DNA from: Ruminococcaceae bacterium UBA4306
GTDB lineage: Bacteria; Bacillota; Clostridia; Oscillospirales; Acutalibacteraceae
DNA length: 10,119 bases
Direction of reading: 5' to 3'
Assembly (NCBI GenBank): GCA_002394725.1
Contig: DGUQ01000093.1
Span: 1-10,119, forward strand
Below are positions 6,591-10,119 of this stretch, one piece after another (the first letter of the stretch is position 1; each line of letters begins with the position of its first letter). The notes below the pieces were generated by a model. That model was not told the DNA's origin. It was given only the letters and a program-made list of their open reading frames with translations, and ran no database searches. Both the position numbers and the translations under genes were made by a program.

Positions 6591-6648
6591 CCGCAGTAGC
6601 TCTCAGCCAATCAGCGTTCGTAAGTATGCTCCGCTTCTTGGGAGAGCC

Positions 6649-6692
6649 TTGCATGGGAGTTGTTAGCCAAATCATAGATTTGGACAACTCCT
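6649..6692. repeat. Hairpin direct repeat, copy 2
   Basis: Same 15 pairs as copy 1 (6656-6663 and 6667-6673 with 6677-6683 and 6684-6691). The bulge is TAG and the loop ATA instead of ATG and AA. It starts 101 bases after copy 1. Differences fall only in bulge and loop, so the stem is conserved. Confidence 0.85.
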
Positions 6693-6734
6693 CAAGCGCC
6701 GTACCCTACAGCACTCGATACACAGCGTCTGAGC

Positions 6735-7742
6735 TTATTCGTTGATCTTCTCCAATGCTTTTTCAATCTCGGCATTCATCGCGCCGGCGGACATTTTGTA
6801 CGCCTGATCGACGCAGATACGCACCGCGTTCGCGTCGGAGCTGCCGTGACCCTTGACGATGGTCTTTTCACAGCCGAGCAGCACCGAGCCGCCGTAGTTG
6901 TGGTAGTTCATGAATTCCTTTTCTTCCATGAACATCTTTTTCATCAACAGCGCGCCGAGCTTGTAGATGGTCTTGGAGTAGATGTCCTTTTTTAGTTTTT
7001 TGAGCAATTCGAGCGCCGTGCCCTCGGTCGTCTTGACCAGCACATTGCCCGAAAAACCGTCGCAGACCACCAGATCATATTTGCCCGACAGCAGGTCGCG
7101 GCTCTCCATATTGCCGACAAAGTTGATACTGTCGCAGGCACCCAGCATCGGGTACGCCTTTTTGCGCAGGTCGTCGCCCTTCTCGCTCTCGACGCCCACG
7201 TTCAGCATCGCGACGCGAGGGTTCTTCACGCCGTAGACGTTTTTGAGATACGCCGAGCCGAGGATGGCTTGGTGCAGGAGCATCTCGGGGGTGATGTCCA
7301 CATTCGCGCCCGAATCGCAAATGCCGACGATACCGCCGTCCATGGTCGGCAAGATCGGACAGAACGCAGGTCGGCGAATGCCGCGGATGCGACCGATCCT
7401 CAGCGTTGCCGCGGCGATCAGCGCGCCGGTCGCGCCGGTCGAGATCACACCCGATATCTCAGGATCCTTGCGAAGCATCGCGATCGCTTTGATCATCGAG
7501 CTGTCGCGCTTGAGGCGAATCGCGTCGGTGGGCTTATCCTCACCGGTGATCACCTCGGGCGCGTGGATGATCTCGATCCGCTCGCCCGTATAGCCGAGGC
7601 GGTCAAGCTCGCTTTTTATCCTCTTTTCATCGCCTGTCAGAATCAGACTCAGGTCATCATGCTCCTTTAAGGCGAGTACAGCGCCCTCGACATTTGCCGC
7701 AGGGCTTTTATCGCCGCCGAAGCAGTCAACAATCAATTTCAT
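6735..7742 (-). CDS. plsX: Phosphate acyltransferase PlsX
   Basis: Peripheral membrane enzyme converting acyl-ACP and phosphate to acyl-phosphate, the donor used by PlsY for the first acylation of glycerol-3-phosphate. The 335-residue length is typical. Family motifs seen: VDCFGGDKSP near the N-terminus (2-14), STGATGALIAA (101-111, where many members have SxGNTGA), CDSGANVD (142-149), CDGFSGNVLVKTTEG (227-241), GGSVLLG (284-290) and HGSSDANA (309-316). AGGATAG lies just upstream of the ATG, partly within the end of the upstream gene, whose stop is 4 bases away; tight coupling is expected. acpP, supplying the substrate carrier, follows in the same direction. Confidence 0.97.
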   Translation of the reverse strand: MKLIVDCFGGDKSPAANVEGAVLALKEHDDLSLILTGDEKRIKSELDRLGYTGERIEIIHAPEVITGEDKPTDAIRLKRDSSMIKAIAMLRKDPEISGVISTGATGALIAAATLRIGRIRGIRRPAFCPILPTMDGGIVGICDSGANVDITPEMLLHQAILGSAYLKNVYGVKNPRVAMLNVGVESEKGDDLRKKAYPMLGACDSINFVGNMESRDLLSGKYDLVVCDGFSGNVLVKTTEGTALELLKKLKKDIYSKTIYKLGALLMKKMFMEEKEFMNYHNYGGSVLLGCEKTIVKGHGSSDANAVRICVDQAYKMSAGAMNAEIEKALEKINE

Positions 7743-7746
7743 AATT

Positions 7747-8868
7747 CTATCCTATCTTCTTCACATAAGCTCTTCTGCGCTTATGTTGGACTTCCTTGAA
7801 CCGCTTCCACTGGTTCCGGATGGCGGCGTTATCCTCTAAATTCAGGTTGGTTTCCGCGTATTCGATGCGGTCATCCTGCAAGATCTTCAATATCTCGGCG
7901 GAGATCGCCGTCGATACGCCGCGGTTGAGATAGGTCGGGTCGACCGCGATCAGTCCGAAGTCGATCACCGACGGGTGCTTGATCGCCCACAGCAGGCGGA
8001 TCAGCGCCAACGGCGTGAGCTTGCCGCGCGATTTCTGTACCGCTTTGGCAATAGAGGGAAAGCAGATACCGATGCACACCGCGCGGTCATTTTCATCGAG
8101 AATGATCGCAACGTGCTTGAGGTCGACGATCAGCTTGAACGACTTGATGATCTCGCGCTTCATCGCCTCGGTAAAGGGCACGGTGCCGTACAGCTTCTCG
8201 TAGCCCTTATCGATCAAGCCAAAGAAATCGTCGCCGTATTTGTCGATGAAATCGGAGATGCTCTTTGCCTGACCGAAATGCAGGTTGTAGCGCTTCATGA
8301 CAAAATCCGCCATCTTGCGCATGGTGCCGTCGTCCTCGTCGGGCGGATAGATCTTGCTCTCCGTCCAGTCGACCTCTTTCTCAAAGCCGAGGTTCTCGAT
8401 CAGCTTCGCGTAATAGGGCGCGTTGTACTGCTCCTCAAAGGTCGAGAGCTGGTCAAAGCCCTCGATCAGCAATCCCTCGCGCTCAAGGTCGGAGAAGCCC
8501 AGAGGACCGTGGATTGTATCCATGCCTTTAGTCTTTGCCCAAGTCTCGACAGCGGAAAAGAGCTTTGCGGCGACCTCCTGACTGTCGATCGCGTCAAATC
8601 GGGTGAAGCGGACGCGCTTCTCGTGATTCTTCTCATTTGCCGCGCGCTGGATGATCCCCTGGATCCTGCCGACGGGCTTGTCGCCGTCAAAGGCGAGGAA
8701 GTTGACGATATCACAGCAGTCGTTGTAGGTAAAGTCCGGCTTGAACATCGCCTTTTCGTCCCCGTACAGCGGCGGCACAAAATACGGATTATCGCGGTAC
8801 AGGTCGAGCGGAAAATCGATGAACTGCTTTTGTTCTCTTTTCGTTGATACTTCTTTGATGGTGATCAT
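7747..8868 (-). CDS. GNAT-superfamily-like protein, substrate unknown
   Basis: 373 residues. It resembles a family of about 380-residue GNAT-like proteins annotated as hypothetical or acyltransferases. Family-like marks are FPLDLYRDNPYFVPPLYGDEK near the N-terminus, IHGPLGFSDLEREGLLIEGFD (about 119-139), YNAPYYAKLIENLGFEKEVDW (about 138-158), and a C-terminal GNAT-like core with IAVDPTYLNRGVSTAIS (about 307-323) in place of the usual acetyl-CoA loop. Soluble, no signal peptide. I start at the ATG at 8868 because GTGAGG ends 6 bases upstream; a GTG start four codons earlier has no ribosome binding site. It is 4 bases upstream of plsX, so probably cotranscribed with it, which suggests but does not prove a lipid-related acyl transfer role. 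Confidence 0.75.
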   Translation of the reverse strand: MITIKEVSTKREQKQFIDFPLDLYRDNPYFVPPLYGDEKAMFKPDFTYNDCCDIVNFLAFDGDKPVGRIQGIIQRAANEKNHEKRVRFTRFDAIDSQEVAAKLFSAVETWAKTKGMDTIHGPLGFSDLEREGLLIEGFDQLSTFEEQYNAPYYAKLIENLGFEKEVDWTESKIYPPDEDDGTMRKMADFVMKRYNLHFGQAKSISDFIDKYGDDFFGLIDKGYEKLYGTVPFTEAMKREIIKSFKLIVDLKHVAIILDENDRAVCIGICFPSIAKAVQKSRGKLTPLALIRLLWAIKHPSVIDFGLIAVDPTYLNRGVSTAISAEILKILQDDRIEYAETNLNLEDNAAIRNQWKRFKEVQHKRRRAYVKKIG

Positions 8869-8886
8869 AATTATCCTCACAATAAT

Positions 8887-9129
8887 TGTAGGGTGGGGCT
8901 CGTCCGCATAGCAGAAGTGTTATATTTCTATCTGTGGTTTTCGATAGCGGATACGCCCATCATTCTGCGGATGACCAATGGTGATCCCTACGGAAGCATA
9001 GATCTGCTTCGCATTTAAATGACTTCGCAACCACACTTACGGTACGTCGGCAAGCGCCGTACCCTACGGAGAAAGCGATCTGCTTCGCAGCGAGCGGAAT
9101 TTAGCGGAAAAGGTCGGGGAGCGCCCCCG
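8887..9129. repeat. Intergenic repeat cluster between degV and the GNAT-like gene
   Basis: No gene seen. GTAGGG near 8888 and CCCTAC near 8986 bound a loosely palindromic segment. An intact 28-base palindromic repeat lies at 9040-9067 (arms GGTACG 9041-9046 and CGTACC 9058-9063). The 13-base word GATCTGCTTCGCA occurs exactly twice, at 9001-9013 and 9077-9089. A 5-bp CGGGG/CCCCG hairpin lies at 9115-9129. No obvious promoter or T-run terminator on the minus strand, so whether degV is cotranscribed with the downstream pair is open. Confidence 0.65.
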
Positions 9130-9144
9130 CCCTACGAAGTATAC

Positions 9145-10020
9145 TTACAGTGATCTTCTCTTGGCGTGGAAGCAGACGCCGACGGTGTTGGGGCCGCAAT
9201 GGCTGCCGGCGGTCGGATTGACGTCCACGATCTCGGTACGCAGGTCGTCGCCGTACTTCTCCTTGAGCATCTTTTCAAGCCCTTCGGCAATATCGCGGCA
9301 GTCGGCGTGTCCGACCAGCACACGGTGATCCTTGACGTTCTCGCCGAGCTGATCCACGAAGCTTAACAGGCGTTCCATCGCCTTGACTCTGCCCTTTTCC
9401 TTACCGACGGAGACCATCTTGCCCTCTTCGTTCATATAGATGATGGGGCGGATGCCGAGCAGGGTGCCCATCGTACCGGCAATACCCGACACACGTCCGC
9501 TGTGCTTGAAGAATTTGAGGTCATCGGCAAAGAAATAGCAGCCGACCTTGTTCACCTCGGTCTTTGCCCATTCGAGCATTTCCTCGGCAGTTTTTCCCTC
9601 TTTATACAGATCGCCGATCTCCTTGACGGTCATCAGGGAGCACAGGGTGATACCCATCGTGTCGATCTCATAGAATTTGCAGTCGGGATATTGCTCCAGC
9701 AGCTCCTTGACGGCGATATCCATGTTATCAAAGGTCGCCGTCATATTGCGTGAGAAATGGACGTACAAAATATCGTTGCCCTCTTTGAAATGCGGCTCAA
9801 AATACTCCTTGTACCGCTGCGTAGAGATCGCCGAGGTGTTCGGCAGAACGCCGCCGCGCAGCTTGTCATAGAACGCGTGCGCGTCAAAGGTGTCAAAATC
9901 CTCATAGGGATAGGTCGTCACGCCGTCGATCGAATACGGCATGCTGATCATATGGTAGCCGAATTCCTTTGCTTCGGCAGGGGTCAGATCGGTATCGGTA
10001 TCGGTGAATAAAACTAACAT
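9145..10020 (-). CDS. DegV family protein (FakB-like fatty-acid-binding protein)
   Basis: DegV/FakB proteins bind a single fatty acid; in FakAB systems the bound fatty acid is phosphorylated by the kinase FakA to acyl-phosphate for PlsX and PlsY. The 291-residue length is typical. Family marks are TDTDTDLTPAEA at the N-terminus (6-17, usually TDSTADL), NTSAIST (61-67, the TS pair near the fatty-acid carboxylate), FADDLKFFKHSGRVSG (164-179, strongly conserved) and SHCGPNTVGV (273-282, usually GPGALGV). AAAGGA lies about 10 bases upstream of the ATG. No FakA-like gene is in this window. Two motifs deviate from the usual form, so ligand binding should be considered likely but not certain. Its position near plsX and acpP fits the lipid role. 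Confidence 0.9.
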   Translation of the reverse strand: MLVLFTDTDTDLTPAEAKEFGYHMISMPYSIDGVTTYPYEDFDTFDAHAFYDKLRGGVLPNTSAISTQRYKEYFEPHFKEGNDILYVHFSRNMTATFDNMDIAVKELLEQYPDCKFYEIDTMGITLCSLMTVKEIGDLYKEGKTAEEMLEWAKTEVNKVGCYFFADDLKFFKHSGRVSGIAGTMGTLLGIRPIIYMNEEGKMVSVGKEKGRVKAMERLLSFVDQLGENVKDHRVLVGHADCRDIAEGLEKMLKEKYGDDLRTEIVDVNPTAGSHCGPNTVGVCFHAKRRSL

Positions 10021-10048
10021 AATAGAATCCTTTCTGTTGGTATGATAG

Positions 10049-10119
10049 CCTTCCCCTCGGGGTGCCCCCGTTGGGGGAATGTCCGAAGGACAAGGGGGGG
10101 AGCCGCTTCCGGCGAGGAG
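10049..10119. repeat. Multi-hairpin intergenic repeat, cut by the right edge
   Basis: Inverted relative of 5891-5977. Hairpins are CCCCC/GGGGG (10065-10069 with 10073-10077), TGTCC/GGACA (10080-10084 with 10088-10092) and GCCG/CGGC (10102-10105 with 10110-10113), in the same order as the reverse complement of the earlier copy. It lies just upstream of degV, about 30 bases before its ATG, so it may be transcribed in the degV leader or mark an upstream boundary. The element continues beyond the window. Confidence 0.8.

Larger units (their letters stand above)
6409..6692. mobile_element. 284-bp non-coding insertion with 5-bp target duplication (MITE-like)
   Basis: CAAGC occurs on both sides (6404-6408 and 6693-6697). 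Removing one CAAGC and the intervening 284 bases restores a 28-base repeat that matches the intact copy at 9040-9067 at all but one position. The insert has no transposase and no convincing terminal inverted repeats. It contains two partial tandem units: a 20-base GCAGTxGC...AGCCAATC segment at 6407-6426 and 6593-6612 (17 of 20 identical), each followed later by a 15-bp hairpin segment. A non-autonomous element moved by a transposase elsewhere in the genome is the simplest reading. Confidence 0.6.
6281..6734. repeat. Hairpin-rich plsX-acpP spacer containing a repeat split by an insertion
   Basis: No gene seen. 6313-6340 holds a palindromic repeat (GGCACG/CGTGCC arms at 6317-6322 and 6334-6339). 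6393-6408 and 6693-6709 are the two halves of another copy in the opposite orientation, separated by 284 bases. The inserted segment holds a perfect 11-bp hairpin (6440-6450 with 6454-6464), a 6-bp hairpin (GGCATA/TATGCC, 6492-6497 with 6507-6512), and two near-identical 15-bp hairpins (see separate entries). Open frames across it do not look like genes. Confidence 0.75.

Noticed and set aside
6548..6692. CRISPR-like array
   Set aside because: Only two repeat copies about 100 bases apart, with related rather than unique intervening sequence and no cas genes.
6300..6745. Plus-strand open frames in the plsX-acpP spacer
   Set aside because: They run through hairpin repeats, have no ribosome binding site, and translate palindromes; treated as non-coding.
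7975..8847. Long plus-strand open frame opposite the GNAT-like gene
   Set aside because: It is a shadow of the minus-strand gene: no ribosome binding site, arginine- and leucine-rich low-quality protein, and the opposite strand has clear family motifs.

Overview
This window looks like a chromosomal segment of a gut-type Clostridia member, most likely a Ruminococcus-like member of the Oscillospiraceae. The reasons are a CIRCE-controlled hrcA-grpE-dnaK operon, a Firmicute-type DnaK without the N-terminal insertion seen in Gram-negative DnaK, strong GGAGG ribosome binding sites, a type I dockerin on a secreted protein, and intergenic spaces full of short hairpin repeats. Species cannot be fixed from this sequence alone.

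Layout. Positions 1-2437 (minus strand) hold the heat-shock operon, read right to left: a sigmaA-type promoter and CIRCE operator, hrcA, grpE, then the first 172 codons of dnaK, which runs off the left edge. Positions 2438-2666 are a hairpin and heptamer-repeat spacer. Positions 2667-3281 (plus) carry a consensus promoter and two overlapping, apparently paralogous three-helix membrane proteins of unknown function. Positions 3363-3804 (plus) carry promoter, leader hairpin, rpsT (ribosomal protein S20) and an intrinsic terminator. Positions 3805-3986 are a hairpin-repeat cluster. Positions 3987-5687 (plus) are an AT-rich block: a candidate promoter, a large structured leader RNA ending in an intrinsic terminator, and a secreted BspA-type leucine-rich-repeat protein with a GC-rich C-terminal dockerin. 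Positions 5688-6049 are more hairpin repeats.

Positions 6050-10020 (minus), read right to left, hold a degV-family gene (FakB-like fatty-acid-binding protein), a GNAT-like gene of unknown substrate, plsX (phosphate acyltransferase) four bases downstream of it, and an acyl carrier protein gene. PlsX makes acyl-phosphate from acyl-ACP, ACP carries the acyl chain, and DegV/FakB proteins present exogenous fatty acids to a kinase that makes the same acyl-phosphate. The group therefore reads as a phospholipid-precursor neighbourhood.

The most unusual content is non-coding. A nested structure of about 185 nt (4027-4211) starts a few bases after a candidate promoter and is followed by a terminator 12 bases before the LRR gene's ribosome binding site. 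A palindromic repeat is interrupted by a 284-bp insertion (6409-6692) with an exact 5-bp target duplication, and the uninterrupted form of the repeat is still present at 9040-9067. Several hairpin repeat families differ between copies by changes that keep base pairing.
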